64,000 bases of DNA from Chrysopilus asiliformis (GCA_964034945.1 OZ035960.1:16525403-16589402), one strand, 5' to 3'. Counted from the stretch's first letter, positions 1 to 11,496 are shown. Numbers and translations are program-made. The notes: generated by a model not told the origin, from the sequence alone.

Positions 1-255
1 GGAAAGAAATTGAATGAAGATGACATAGAAATTGCCAAATTTATGATTCAAATGTGGGGATCATTTGCTCGAAATGGTATCCCTTCAGTTCCTGGCATTG
101 TGCAACCTGTTCCAATGGTAAATTTAACAGGCCCATATTTTCACGTTGATAGGTCGCCATCGATTGGTATTACATTTACTGATGAATTCTTTGTAACTTC
201 CAAAGATGCCAAAAATGGTATTTCCCTTAGAAAATCAGCTAAGAAACTTTTTTAA
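1..255 (+). CDS. Carboxylesterase-like protein, last exon only (partial)
   Basis: This is the C-terminal end of a carboxylesterase-fold protein whose earlier exons lie before the window. The frame is open from base 1 and stops with TAA at 253-255. It reads GKKLNEDDIEIAKFMIQMWG, then a SFARNGIP stretch and an NLTGPYFHVD stretch. It aligns along its length with the last exons of the two complete genes downstream (from about 5810 and 11040), including the 'W-x-SFA-x-N-x-P' helix and the 'GPYF/YxID' strand near the end of the fold. No membrane segment follows, so the protein probably ends as a soluble secreted domain. Its catalytic residues are outside the window, so activity cannot be judged. 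A possible poly(A) signal follows the stop (AATAAA near 254 and again near 327). Confidence 0.9.
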   Translation, partial: GKKLNEDDIEIAKFMIQMWGSFARNGIPSVPGIVQPVPMVNLTGPYFHVDRSPSIGITFTDEFFVTSKDAKNGISLRKSAKKLF

Positions 256-1607
256 TAAAAAAAATAATTTTTTTTGATATTTTTACGATCTCTTTAAGCA
301 ATGTAACAGAATGATTAATTAATTTTTAATAAAAATATTTCGTTCTAAAACTTTGGACCTAATAAATTTTTCTCACGAAAAGCTTTTATTTTTTTCATTT
401 TTAAGTCTGTTAGTCTCAAATCCTGTAACCTAAGTTTTACCCACTTCCACATATCATATTTAATTGAAACTTTTAATACTTACGTAACTCCGATGAGAGC
501 CCTATATGTACACATCAATAATAAGCACCAAAATACATCAAAAATACATTTAAAAAAAGGTGGCTATTGGGCGTCATATTGTAAAAATTAGTTATACCAA
601 AATTTGTTATACTGTCCGAGGTTTTAAATGAAATGGTTCGGAAAGATAATCAAAATTCTGTATTTAGAACTTAGGAAAAAAAGGGCTGACACATGACGCC
701 ATTTTAACCGACCTGCAAAAAGGAAAAGATTCTCAATTCGACTCCTATGTATTCATTTTCATGTGTGTTCATGTATGTTCATCATAAATTTTTACTGGGT
801 TGACCGATTTTGGTTATTCCAAGGAGAAAGTTGTAAAGAAAGTTCCTGATAGGGTATCACTGTAACTTTTCTCCAGTGGCGTTATCCCTTTTCTGTTCAG
901 GAGAAACCAGGGAGGTACTTATTATATAATTCCCCCTCTGGACTGACCCCCTCAAACCCCCTTCCCTGCTATATTCTACATCGTTAAAGATATCGAATTG
1001 AATTTTTTTGTGTTGTGTTCAGTACAACACCAAGGTAAGCTTTACTGACTTTACAATGAACACACAGGCCTTTTGAATATCCCTCTTTAAAGCGATCTTT
1101 TCAGCCTTAATAATTAGAGTATGGACAATCCTCACTCTTCTTCGGCTATGGACTATGGAAATTTGTGTGTGTCGTGTTTGATTTAAATTTCTGTTAACTC
1201 TCAAATAATAAGCGATATTTCCAATTTAAAAGGTTACAGTTGTTATGCTTTACATCTGAGACTGGAAGAAACTATATAGTGCCAAACCTGCTACAGCCCA
1301 CACGGAAACTGGTTCTCAAAAACAACAACCAAAAATCTGAACTTGCTTCGTTCGCCACCATGAAAATTTAAGAAAGAAAAAACCTCGTTTAGGTAGCTTT
1401 CCAAACTGTTTTGAAGCGAAAAACGTAATTTTGCCTATCTTCTGGGGTTAAACGCCTGAGGACAGGCCCTAAATTTCATTTTTCATTTTCCTAAAATTAT
1501 TTTTAAGTCCAACAAATTTAAATTTTTTGAAAAAGTATCTGTTAATTAATATTTTGCTGTATTCTTTGAAGATATCTTAAGGGATTTAAAATTGACTAGA
1601 CGCTGTC
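256..1607. other. Intergenic, mostly unassigned
   Basis: No gene is supported here. Bases about 370-520 hold a worn copy of the repeat also seen at 6624-6800: AAAGCTTTTATTT, then 'acccacttcc', then 'actccgatga'. The rest is AT-rich sequence in which I see nothing definite; the one short minus-strand ORF near 1020-1200 has no recognisable protein features. Confidence 0.5.
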
Positions 1608-1609
1608 TA

Positions 1610-1881
1610 CACTCAGAAAAATGGAGGCTAACTCGACGACCTACATACGGAGTAATTGGCCTCGGGCAGGCGCGCGTTCGCCTGCATGTGGGCAAGGAAA
1701 ACTGAGTTGACCTGTGGTCGGAGAAATTCTGAAATTAAGCCACCAGCAGGTGAAGTAGGGCATTGGGAGCTGCACGAGTTGACCTTAGATAGGTTAACTC
1801 TGACCGCTAGCTGGCTTACAGACACCTCTGTAAGGTCAGAGTTAACCTGACAAAAAGTTGACCTGGACATTTTTCTGAGTG
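1610..1881. mobile_element. 272-bp MITE with CACTCAGAAAAATG ends
   Basis: The terminal inverted repeats begin CACTCAGAAAAAT and end ATTTTTCTGAGTG, and the element is flanked by TA on both sides (1608-1609, 1882-1883). A near-identical copy lies in the opposite orientation at 8218-8489 and a diverged one at 47789-48040. The ORFs of 60-90 codons inside it, on both strands, are present in the other copy only because the DNA is repeated. A TA target suggests the Tc1/mariner superfamily; that assignment is inference. Confidence 0.85.
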
Positions 1882-1883
1882 TA

Positions 1884-2640
1884 GGCTGTCTATACCATAG
1901 CTTCCCCACTGGGGTTTACAAAAGGATACGTTTGTAACTAACAATTACTAATAATAAGAATTAACAATCTGTAGAAAACATAACTCAAAAATCTATAATT
2001 AAGGCGAAATAACTCTGGGTAAACGCCACATAAACACCTTGAGATCATCAGTCAGGAAGCCTTCAAAGAGAATTTGGCTCGCCGTTCCGATATTTTTACT
2101 ACAGACAATTTAATCTAATTTAAAGTGAAATTACTTATCATTTGAGTGATTGTCTGTGTACAGACACAGTTGCTAAGGAAAAGAGGGGGTATTATCATTG
2201 ATCTTAAAGCTTACACTAAACCAGATATGGCACGGAGAAAAGAATTTGATATGCTACAGTATATCAAAATAAGTGCTATGACCAGATGTTGGAAGCAATA
2301 TGGAATTTTTTAAATTATGAAACGAACCAAATATACGAGTATCCGTTTCATTTAAAATAATACGGCGACGACAGTTGAATGGTTGTCCATTGGATATACG
2401 AAATTATAAAAACGCCATCAGCAAATAAATAAATAAATAAATAAATAAATAAAACAAAAGCAAAAAGTGAGTATTAATAAAGATCTTATTTGTTAATATG
2501 TTTCCGAGGAGCAATGATGTAATTTATTAATTGAACAAGACTGGACTGAACTGGACAGTGTTTTGGGGTCTTAGGTCGCGGAATCATCTTTTTGTCGGGA
2601 ATAAAAGTTCATCAGTTGATCGCTTGCACTCGATCTTGAA
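1884..2640. other. Upstream region of the first complete esterase-like gene
   Basis: No gene found. It contains an (AAAT)n microsatellite at about 2424-2453. The promoter and 5' UTR of the gene starting at 2641 must lie here, but I could not point to a convincing core promoter. Confidence 0.45.
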
Positions 2641-5600
2641 ATGTCTTCGCTGTCGTCTTTTGTTATTATTTTCTTCGTTATCGTTGTTATAAATGTCCGC
2701 AATCTAAATGGATCGGCTAGTGGGACATACATTGATTTGCCAGGAGCTGGTAAACTTGTTGGATCACTAACAACAACGGCATGGAGTGGCCAAACGATTT
2801 TCCAGTATTTAGGGGTGAAATATGCCGAGGCTCCCTCGGGAAGAAGAAGATTTAAGGTAATAAAATCTTTCTGCCTAGCCATACGGCGATATTGGCTAAT
2901 TGGATAATTTATTTACTTATAAATTGATGCCGCACGATTTTATTATAGGCCCCACTTCGAGCTAAGCCTTGGGACAATGTAAGAGACGCCACTAAACCAA
3001 AGAAAGGATGTCCAGCGGATTGGCTTTTGGAGCCTAATAGTGTTTTACCGGATGATCCCGAAGATTGTTTACACATGTCCATCTATACGAGACACGTACC
3101 TATTTTGAACGTTCAAGATATTATTTTAAATCTATTATGGGATTAATACCTTTCAGATACATGATCGAAATCCAGTTATAGTCTTTATATACAGTGATTA
3201 CTTTAGTAAAGGAGCTGCAAAAGATTTTGCTCCTGATTATTTGCTAGAAGAAAATGTGGTTTTGGTAGTTCCCCAGTTTAGGCTGGGAGCTTTTGGCTTT
3301 CTATCAGTTCAACCAGATATACCTGGAAATGTTGGAGTTCATGACATAGTTTTAGCGCTAGAGTGGGTTCACAAATGGATTTCGTATTTCGGTGGTGATC
3401 CCAATAATGTGGTTTTAGCTGGACATTCCGGGGGTGCTGCTTTAGTTCAACTGCTTACGTTGAATAATTTGGTACTATTTGCATGACTTCAAAAAGTTAA
3501 ATGATATTCAAAAATTTGATTTATTCCAGATTACCGGCGAATTATTCCATAAAGTTATACTAGTTTCCGGATCATTATTCGCTCCATGGGCATTCGATTC
3601 AGATCCTATCAATAATCCACTTTATTTGGACAATCCTCAATTATGTATAAGGGAGCCAGATCCAACGGAATGTTTTATCAAGACCAATGTTACGGATATT
3701 ATAAAGAATATGTTCAATAAGAAGGTAATTTTATACTTAAATCGTGTTTGTTCTATAACTTCAGTATTAGCTATGTTGGGGTTATATACGCGAACATGCG
3801 GTTACGGTACATACTGGCAAAGTGAGCGCGATGTTGGGTTTCTCATAAAATACTCATCAAGTGCGAGAAAAATGTCAAAGAACAATAGTAAACATTCACT
3901 CAATTCACTGACAGTGTTGGAAAATTCTTAGTAAATTTTAATTTTTCTTTGTAGTTCTTTATCGTCCTTCTCGCACTTAATACTGCCATAGTTTTAGTAT
4001 CCAAACAAAATATTATGACAGCAAGCAACTGCACGTGTTTTTTCGATTTTCTTTCTCATTCTAACATGAATTTAGTCATCTCGCTTACTTTGCCAGTACT
4101 GTAACCGCATGATTGCGTGTGAAAACCCAGCATTATGCATTAAGACTGGGTTAAAAATTTCAAAATACTCCGGTTTATGAACTCTTACCCTTGGAGCACA
4201 ATGAACGCAACCAAGCCGCAACCATCACGCATCCAAATGTCACTTACGAGTTTATTTCACAGAAATGCTTTTGAGTGAGCATAGTGAACGCATTGAACGC
4301 AACCATTGACGGAGAAGTTGCAAACTTTGAACTTTAACGCAACAAGTCTGCGTTGACAGTTCATAAAGTGAGGTTGGGGAAATGTCGTTCGAGGAAAAAT
4401 TGATAGCCTTAGTGCAATAACATACCAATAACAAAGATAAAGACCGACAAAGCAAATTATCGCTACAAAATTATCCATTTTTTATATATTTTTCTACTTT
4501 AGTTCACTTTTAATTTTTCTGTGTTTGTCTCACGACGCAACAGACGACGCTTCTATTGTGCTCAACCGCTCCTGAACTGCGTTGCGTGACAGTTCGAAGC
4601 GTCCTTAGTTGCGGCTTGGTTGCGTTCATTGTGCTCTAAGGTTGAAGCTCTTTTATGTTCATGAAATTCGTCAGATCCCAAAATCTCCCTCGGATTATAA
4701 ACAGTTTTTCGGTTTATGAACTTAACTTCCATCATTAATTTGTTAAGCTCATGAACCGAGGTTCTATTGTAAATTGAATTGCATTTTTCTTTTCAAGGAA
4801 GTTAGACGTAAACTAGAGTTATACGATTATGAATTTCGATTGGTGATTGATGGACGTAATGGGGTTTTACCAGCTGAGCCTTTAGAACTTTGGTTAGGCT
4901 TCTTCAAGAATCCGAAAAGATATTCATATCCAACCCTTGCAGGTGTCACAAAACATGCAGGCGCATACGTTTTATATGGTAAATTCCTATTTTTAATTAT
5001 ATTCAGTAATTTGAACCATATTTTTCTATTGTGTGAGAATCAAATTTAAAAATATCTTTTTTGACTAGTATCTTTAATCCAATTCGTCATGAAATAAAAT
5101 ACAATTTTTTTTTAGTTCTGACATTGTCTGATTATGATTCACTATTAGCAACTCAAACCAAATAATATCTAGAAAGTTCCGTGACATTTAAAATGTTTTG
5201 CTTTGTAAATACGCTCCACTTAAATTAAATTATTTTTTCTGTAATTTGATACATGTTGATCTGCAAAATAATTGAAGTACAAAAAATCTCATGATTGTAT
5301 AATTACGACTTAATAATAATGTTTTTATTTAATATAGAGGCATGGGTAAGACTATCGCATATCATTGGACGATTCGCTGAGACGGAATCGAAGGCATTTA
5401 TTAAAAGTTACATGATTCCATTGTTGGTCCATCTTCTAGGACTTAAAGAAGAAAGCGGATTTCTGAGTATCTTAGTTGAACGAGACTTCTTTCGCAAAGA
5501 AGATTTAGCCACCGGTATTCCTGAAAAATCAATTCACAGCCTGTTAGATGTAAGAATCAGCTTTAGATCTCAATTTTTCAAGATTGTTTTTAATAAAAAT

Positions 5601-6070
5601 ATTAGTTCTTCAGTACAGCACATGTGAAATCACCGATTCTACAAGCAGCCAAAAACGCTGCACAAAATCTACCAGAATCAACATTTTTATACACATTCGA
5701 CTATCATGGAGAACATTCCGATTTCCTTGATGAAGAAAGTCTTAAATATTCTCCGATTAAAGATGTTGTCAGTGCAAAAGACGATTTACAATATCTTTTC
5801 CCACGACCCGATGGTAAAAAACTCAGCAAAAATGATATCAAAATCGCCAAGTTAATGGTTTCAATGTGGACCTCGTTTGCTAGAAATGGTATGCCAAATG
5901 TTTCTGAGGATTTAGTTCAACCAGAACCACTGACAAATGCCACTGGTCCGTATTATCGCATCGATAAGGTACCTTCGACAGGTGAATGTTTCTTAGAAGA
6001 GTTCTTTGCGGCAGTACGAGATTACAAACATGGCATTGACTTATCGAAAAAAGCTAAAAAGATACCTTAA
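2641..6070 (+). CDS. Secreted carboxylesterase-fold pseudo-enzyme, 576 aa, 7 exons
   Basis: Exons: 2641-2856, 2949-3095, 3157-3471, 3530-3724, 4798-4978, 5338-5549, 5606-6070; all have GT-AG borders and a continuous frame (1731 nt). The start ATG opens a signal peptide (hydrophobic residues about 8-20). Family marks are 'PEDCLHMSIYT' (residues about 109-119), 'VPQFRLGAFGFLS', 'GNVGVHD' and the nucleophile elbow GHSGG with Ser212. The machinery is otherwise broken: the oxyanion-hole HGGG is YSDY (133-136), the acid position in the usual GVTxxEG is Ala345 (GVTKHAG), and the usual HADDLxYLF is AKDDLQYLF (Ala479 for His). Such losses are typical of non-catalytic members such as glutactin, neurotactin and neuroligin. 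There is no C-terminal membrane segment, so I infer a secreted binding or matrix protein. Intron 4 (3725-4797) holds inserted transposons. The paralogue at 8832 shares every intron position. Confidence 0.92.
3773..4132. mobile_element. Foldback MITE in intron 4
   Basis: The arms at 3773-3833 and about 4075-4132 are inverted copies of each other. Both contain 'catgcggttac' / 'gtaaccgcatg' and 'ctggcaaagt' / 'actttgccag'. The element lies wholly within the intron, so splicing need not be affected. Confidence 0.75.
4161..4769. mobile_element. Pogo/Tigger-like MITE interrupted by another element
   Basis: The right end (about 4740-4769) read in reverse gives CAATAGAACCTCGGTTCATG, and the left end (4161 on) gives a worn version, CAAAATACTCCGGTTTATGA. 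A TA follows the right end. CAGTAGAACCTCG-type ends are common in pogo/Tigger relatives, so the assignment is by resemblance. A second foldback occupies 4189-4641 within it. Confidence 0.55.
4189..4641. mobile_element. Foldback element nested in the previous MITE
   Basis: The left arm CCTTGGAGCACAATGAACGC continues to 'aaccaagccgcaac' and is matched by its inverse ending at 4641 (gttgcggcttggttgcgttc, then attgtgctctaagg). The terminal 30-odd bases match with a single mismatch. Confidence 0.75.
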
Positions 6071-6273
6071 TCAAAAATATCCACAAATTTGATTTAGTAT
6101 TTATAAAATTTGATTTAAGTTATAATAAGAAAAGTTTGATTAAAATTGGGTTTTATAAATTGACAAAAACATGTTTTATGATTTTTTTCAGTTTTTTTTT
6201 TCGTTTTTAATTGTTATTTGTAAATTCATTCAGGTAAAAGTGGTTAACTATGGTAAAAACTTTTTATAAACTA

Positions 6274-6630
6274 CTAGCTTGCATACCCGTCGTTGCCGGG
6301 TTAAGTTTTTTGTCTAAGTTTTTGAATACGAAGAAAACCGGAAAGAACTTAAAAACTTTTTAAAGGGTCTATGTTGGGGCTGGACCCCCGACGAACATCT
6401 ATGCCAAATTTCAGGCCAACCGGTTCAGTAGTTTCCCCGCGAAAGAGTAACATAGCGCAAAACTAAGTTTCGAAATCACTTTACCCCCTCCCCTTACTCC
6501 TCCTACTTTTCCGTATGCCTATGTTGGAACCAGAACTACCACAGGCACTCATGCCAAATTTCAGGTCAATTGGTCCGGCCGTTTTTGCGTGAAAGAGGAA
6601 CAGACAGACAGACACCAACTCATTTTTAAA
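6274..6630 (-). mobile_element. Helitron-like non-autonomous copy (minus orientation)
   Basis: Read on the minus strand it begins near 'atgagttggtgtctgtctg', continues 'gacctgaaatttggcatgag', and ends 'acccggcaacgacgggt' (a short hairpin, ACCCG/CGGGT) followed by 'atgcaag' and CTAG at 6274-6277. Hairpin plus CTAG is the classic Helitron 3' end. Sister copies lie at 20661-21034, 22822-23294 and 33622-33869. No Rep/helicase coding is present. Confidence 0.6.
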
Positions 6631-6648
6631 AGCTTTTATTTAGCTCGC

Positions 6649-6653
<5 letters not shown>

Positions 6654-6712
<59 letters not shown>
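6654..6712. repeat. (TGTC)n microsatellite
   Basis: About fifteen uninterrupted CTGT units lead into the 122-bp tandem array downstream. The same motif recurs inside Helitron-like and R1 copies elsewhere in the window. Confidence 0.95.
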
Positions 6713-6713
<1 letters not shown>

Positions 6714-6829
6714 GGGGTCAAATCTTGCAACCCAATTTTGACCCACTTCCGCTTGTCCGATTGACTTGAAATTTTGCACACTTATATAAGTCCGATGACA
6801 ATACAATATTTTCACTACTTCGTCCTTGT

Positions 6830-7439
6830 AAGGATAACAGAAGGTCCTGTAAGGATAACGTGATTATCCTTTTCTCCAAATTTTCCAGAAAAAAATCTAT
6901 TCTGGGGGTTTTTGGGGTCGCTGAATCCGAATCTGTCATTAAAAAGTCAGTAAGGATAACGGAAGGTCCTGTAAGGATAACGTGATTATCCTTTTCTCCA
7001 AATTTTCCGGAAAAAAATCTATTCTGGGGGTTTTTGGAGTCGCTGAATCCGAATCTGTCATTAAAAAGTCAGTAAGGATAACGGAAGGTCCTGTAAGGAT
7101 AACGTGATTATCCTTTTCTCCAAATTTTCCGGGAAAAAATCTATTCTGGGGGTTTTTGGGGTCGCTGAATCCGAATCTGTCATTGAAAAGTCAGTAAGGA
7201 TAACGGAAGGTCCTGTAAGGATAACGTGATTATCCTTTTCTCCAAATTTTCCGGAAAAAAATCTATTCTGGGGGTTTTTGGGGTCGCTGAATCCGAATCT
7301 GTCATTGAAAAGTCAGTAAGGATAACGGAAGGTCCTGTAAGGATAACGTGAGTATCCCTTTCTCCAAATTTTCCGGAAAAAAATCTATTCTGGGGGTTTT
7401 TGGGGTCGCTGAATACGATTCTCAAGTTAAAAAGCCTGT
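6830..7439. repeat. Tandem array of five 122-bp units
   Basis: Units start at 6830, 6952, 7074, 7196 and 7318, each exactly 122 bp, with the start of a sixth at 7440. Each unit holds 'aaggataacggaaggtcctg', 'aaggataacgtgattatcc' (one unit has 'gagtatccc') and 'tctattctgggggtttttgg'. Units differ at a few scattered bases. The repeated minus-strand ORFs here simply follow the repeat and are not genes. Confidence 0.97.
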
Positions 7440-7500
7440 AAGGACATCTCAAATGTAAGGATATATTCGAAGACTAAAAAGAACAAAATAAAAAAAATAA

Positions 7501-7748
7501 AAAAAAAATTTTAAAAAAAAGCTTTTATTAAAAAAGAATGCACTAAAAAGAAAAAAATAATTTTCTGGACGCTGTGTATCACAAATATAAAAGCTTTTAA
7601 AAAGCGAGATAAAGCATAAAACAATAAAATAAAAATTTATCTCGCTTTTAAAAAGCTTTTATATTTGTGATACACAGCGTCCAGAAAATTATTTTTTTCT
7701 TTTTAGTGCATTCTTTTTTAATAAAAGCTTTTTTTTAAAATTTTTTTT
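7501..7748. repeat. Near-perfect 112-bp-arm hairpin
   Basis: The left arm (7501-7613) and right arm (7636-7748) are nearly exact inverse copies with a spacer of about 22 bases. Both contain 'ttttctggacgctgtgtatc' or its inverse. The arms share 'aaagctttta' with the sequence before the microsatellite (6631 on), so 6620-7750 may be one composite element. Confidence 0.93.
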
Positions 7749-8217
7749 TTATTTTTTTTATATATTAGTATGATTTCTTCAAAATACTGCAAGTGGGGCG
7801 AATCCAGGAGTTGGAGGAGGGGGAGGGCCAGAGGTTCAAGGCTGTCCCTAAAAAGAAGGTAGAAGAAATGTATATAAGAGAATTTCCAAAATTATCGAAG
7901 GATTTATTCTATTCTGAAGAATTTTCCGAGGTCACAAATAAGATATCAACAGGGAAACTGACTTTTTTACTTGTAAAATTAGAACCTTCTGTTTCAAAGG
8001 TTCCAATTCCTATACCAAATTCATAATTAGGAACTCAAATATGGTAGTTTGGATTCGAAAGAAAAAAATATCATACTCAGAGTATCTTTGCAAGGCCTTC
8101 ACGAATTTTCTCGAAGAATAAACTCAGCGCAATAGCTTTTTCGTCCCTAAAAATTATAACTACGCATATTTCATTAAAATCGGTGTAACTGATTGCGGTG
8201 TCACTGATTGCGACATA

Positions 8218-8489
8218 CACTCAGAAAAATGTCCAGGTCAACTTTTTGTCAGGTTAACTCTGACCTTACAGAGGTGTCTGTAAGCCAGCTAGCGGTCAGA
8301 GTTAACCTATCTAAGGTCAACTCGTGCAGCTCCCAATGCCCTACTTCACCTGCTGGTGGCTTAATTTCAGAATTTCTCCGACCACAGGACAACTCAGTTT
8401 TACTTCCCCACATGCAGGCGAACGCGCGCCTGCTCGAGGCCAATTACGCCGTATGTAGGTCGTCGAGTTAGCCTCAATTTTTCTGAGTG
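8218..8489. mobile_element. Second copy of the CACTCAG MITE, inverted
   Basis: It is the inverse of 1610-1881 with few differences, flanked by TA at 8216-8217 and 8490-8491. The two copies bracket the first complete esterase-like gene. Confidence 0.88.
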
Positions 8490-8831
8490 TACACACGTAT
8501 GTATTTACTATGTTTTGCTTGCGGTCAAATTTTATTCAAGCTTCAGAAATATGATCAATTTAAAAAAAAATATATTAAATCCGCTTGCAAGTTGAAGAAT
8601 TTCGCAAAAAAAAAGTTGCCACCACATGTTGAAAAGTTTCTTCTGAAGTTTTAAAAAAAAACTAAGTATTCCCAGACCTACATATAATAATTTAATATTC
8701 TAGATGACATAAGATAGTCTGAGTTTAATTAATGAAAATTGTTTGAACTTAGCAATATCAAATGAAAAACTTTACCATATTCGCATGGAAAATTTGAACT
8801 TTAGTTATTCGTCAACACCAAAGGCGTCAAA

Positions 8832-11275
8832 ATGTCGTTGCGAATATTTACAATTGGAATAGTTCTCTTTACAATTTACGATAATCAAGTGAATTGTTCG
8901 GACTCATACGTTAAAATACCAGATCGTGGGAATATTTTAGGTGGAATTACGAAAACCGCTTGGAGCGGAAGAAAGGTGCTGCAATTTCTTGGTGTGAAAT
9001 ACGGTGAAAGTACTAGAGGCGAAAGAAGATTCAAAGTTAGTGATTTGTTGTTTTTTTTTTAAATTCTTTTATTGAAAAATCTGGGATTTTTATAGCCACC
9101 AAGTCCAGCAAAACCGTGGAGTGGAACTCGAGATGTGACAAAGCCATTGAGCGGTTGTCCGGCCGATTGGCTGTTAGATCCACATATGAGACAGCAGGAT
9201 GACCCTGAAGATTGCCTACATATGTCCATTTACACAACGGATGTGAGATATTAATGTTTGGTTGAAAATTTGTAAAACAAATTAACAAACGAGAAACAAT
9301 TTCAGGTAACCAAAAATTACCCAGTGATTGTATTTTTATACGCTGATTATTTCGGAAGAGGACAAGCAAAGGACTTTGCACCGGACTACCTACTCGAGAA
9401 AAATATTGTTTTGGTAGTGCCACAATTTCGTCTTGGTCCAATGGGATTCCTGTCTACTCACACAAATAATATCCCTGGAAATGCAGGAGTACAGGATGTG
9501 ATCCTGGCGTTAAAGTGGATTAAGAAGTTTATATCGCTGTTCGGAGGGGATCGAAATTCGGTTACCTTGGCGGGACATACTGGAGGGGCTGTTATTACTC
9601 AGCTGCTTACAATGAATCGAATTGTAAATATAAATAATTCTATCGACTCTGAACCGAAATTAATCAATATTTGTTGAAAACATAAAAATATTTTTTAAAA
9701 AAATGTTTAATACAGTTTGATGAAATGCTGTTTCATAAAGTTATCCTGGTGTCAGGCTCATTTTTCTCTCCATGGGCAGTGGATAGAGAGCCAGAAAATA
9801 ATCCGTTAAATGTTGAACATCCCCAATTATGTATTAAGGACCCCGACCCGGACAGATGTTTCATGTCCACTGGAGTTACGGAATTAATATCAAATTTCTT
9901 TGATAAGAAGGTAAATTTTGCTTACAAAATTTAAATATATTTTTGTATTTCTATTAAAATTATGGTACAGAGTCGTCGTGAAAAGCTAGAGCTTTACGAT
10001 TATGAGTACCGACTCGTAATTGATGGAGCAAATGGTGTGGTTCCCAGTGAAGCGATGGACTTATTTTTAAATAACTTCAAAAATCCAGACCTTTTCAGTT
10101 ATCCAACGTTAGCAGGTGTTACAAAACATGGTGGAACCGACATACTACATGGTAATGCCTTAAAAATATACTAACAAAAGTTTCATATTTAAGTTGTTTG
10201 AGACTGTGAAGTGAACTTAAATAATCAAATCTTAGCAATTGGTTTTTTAGGTGTTTTGCTTACACGGCAAAAAAATTAAGGATTTATTGAATAAATTTTT
10301 GTTGATCAAAATGTTTTATACCAAATTTATATCAACTCGCTTGTTTTTACCAATATTTTGTGTAAAATGTCCAGACAACATCAAATATTTTTATCAAAAT
10401 TACACCAAACACATCAATTTTTACATTTGCTACTAAATGTCAATAAAAACATTTGAGCTGAAAATTTATTCATATAAATCCTTAAATTTTTTTACCCTAT
10501 ATAAATACTTTAACAGAAAAAAATTCAAGCAATTTTAAAACTGATATTTTTTTTTAAATATTTGTAGACGCATATGAGCGTTTCGTATATGTAATAAACA
10601 AAATTTGGGGATCATCCGAATCGTTTACCAAAAATTACATGGTCTTCTTAATGATGCGTCTATTGGGCACAAGTGAACGCACTGGACTGCTAAACACTCT
10701 CTTAGAAAGGGACTTCTTCTCACCAGATGAACTTCAAAGTGGAGCACTCGAATCATCTTTGAATCATTTAATTGATGTAACTTCTTGTGACTATGAATTT
10801 TATTATTTTAATTCCAACTTGTGAAATTTTTTAGCTATTTAGCTCAGTTCACGTGAAATCTCCAGTTTTACAAGCTGCCAGATACGCTGCGCTTCGCAAT
10901 CCCCGTCGAACCTATTTATACACATTTGACTATGAAGGTGAATATACGGATTTTTTGGATGGCCGAATTGATAACAACAGCCCTTTCAAGGGTGGTGTTG
11001 CAATTAAAAACGATCTGCAGTATTTGTTTCCGCGGCCCGATGGAAAAACACTTAACACGAATGACAGGAAAATTGCTGAAGCAATGGTTCAATTATGGAC
11101 TTCATTCGCTATAAATTCTATGCCAACATTACCCAAAAATTTTATACCACCTCCAATGGTGAATTTAACTGGGCCATATTTCCACATAGATAGTGAATTT
11201 ACAGTCGGGGAGGACTTTATTGAAGAGTTTTTCTCTTCAGTGCAGGATTCAAATGAAGGTAGGAAAATATCATAA
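8832..11275 (+). CDS. Secreted carboxylesterase-fold pseudo-enzyme, 564 aa, 7 exons; nucleophile replaced by Thr
   Basis: Exons: 8832-9035, 9096-9242, 9306-9623, 9716-9910, 9971-10151, 10568-10776, 10835-11275 (1695 nt, continuous frame, GT-AG throughout). Exons 2, 4 and 5 have exactly the lengths of their counterparts in the gene at 2641, and all phases agree, so this is a tandem duplicate. A signal peptide covers about residues 1-23. The fold is kept ('PEDCLHMSIYT', 'VPQFRLGPMGFLS', 'GNAGVQD', 'NDLQYLF'), but every catalytic element is gone: nucleophile elbow GHTGG (Thr209), oxyanion hole YADY (129-132), acid position Gly342 (GVTKHGG), His position Ile475. The protein cannot hydrolyse esters by the usual mechanism; a ligand-binding or adhesive role is inferred. 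No membrane anchor follows. A foldback sits in intron 5. Confidence 0.93.
10264..10497. mobile_element. AT-rich foldback in intron 5
   Basis: The end sequences 'ggcaaaaaaattaaggattt' and 'aaatccttaaatttttttac' are inverted copies. The element explains why this intron is longer than most in the gene. Confidence 0.6.
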
Positions 11276-11496
11276 AGTTGAAAGTAATTAGCATAAAACA
11301 ATTTCAATACCTCACACAGACCACATAAGAACTGGGATTTGAAAAAAAAACTGTTAAAAACAGTTAAAAAAGCTATGAGGGTAGGTGTATTCATCTACTC
11401 TTCAGCGTTGTCTCTTAAGGTATTATCCCACATAAGTATTTACAAATGGTCTGAATTTTTAACGTGAAATGATAGACGAAAATGTTCCATTGCTTA

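Noticed and set aside
1628..1909. ORFs of 93 and 64 codons on opposite strands, also found at 8208-8471
   Set aside because: They are the two strands of one MITE; conservation comes from the repeat, not from coding.
5614..5620. Nearer acceptor (cag at 5611-5613) for the last exon of the gene at 2641
   Set aside because: It shifts the frame; the acceptor at 5604-5605 keeps it and matches the paralogue (10833-10834).
6654..6712. CRISPR-like or telomere-like regular repeats
   Set aside because: It is a plain 4-bp microsatellite; no spaced repeats exist anywhere in the window.
6718..7452. Minus-strand ORFs with a repeated 'SDSATPKTPRIDFF' motif
   Set aside because: The 122-bp tandem array is translated; unit length is not a multiple of three and no start or domain supports a gene.
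7793..8026. 77-codon plus-strand ORF starting MGRIQELEEGEGQ
   Set aside because: No signal peptide, domain or splice partner; it lies between two repeats.
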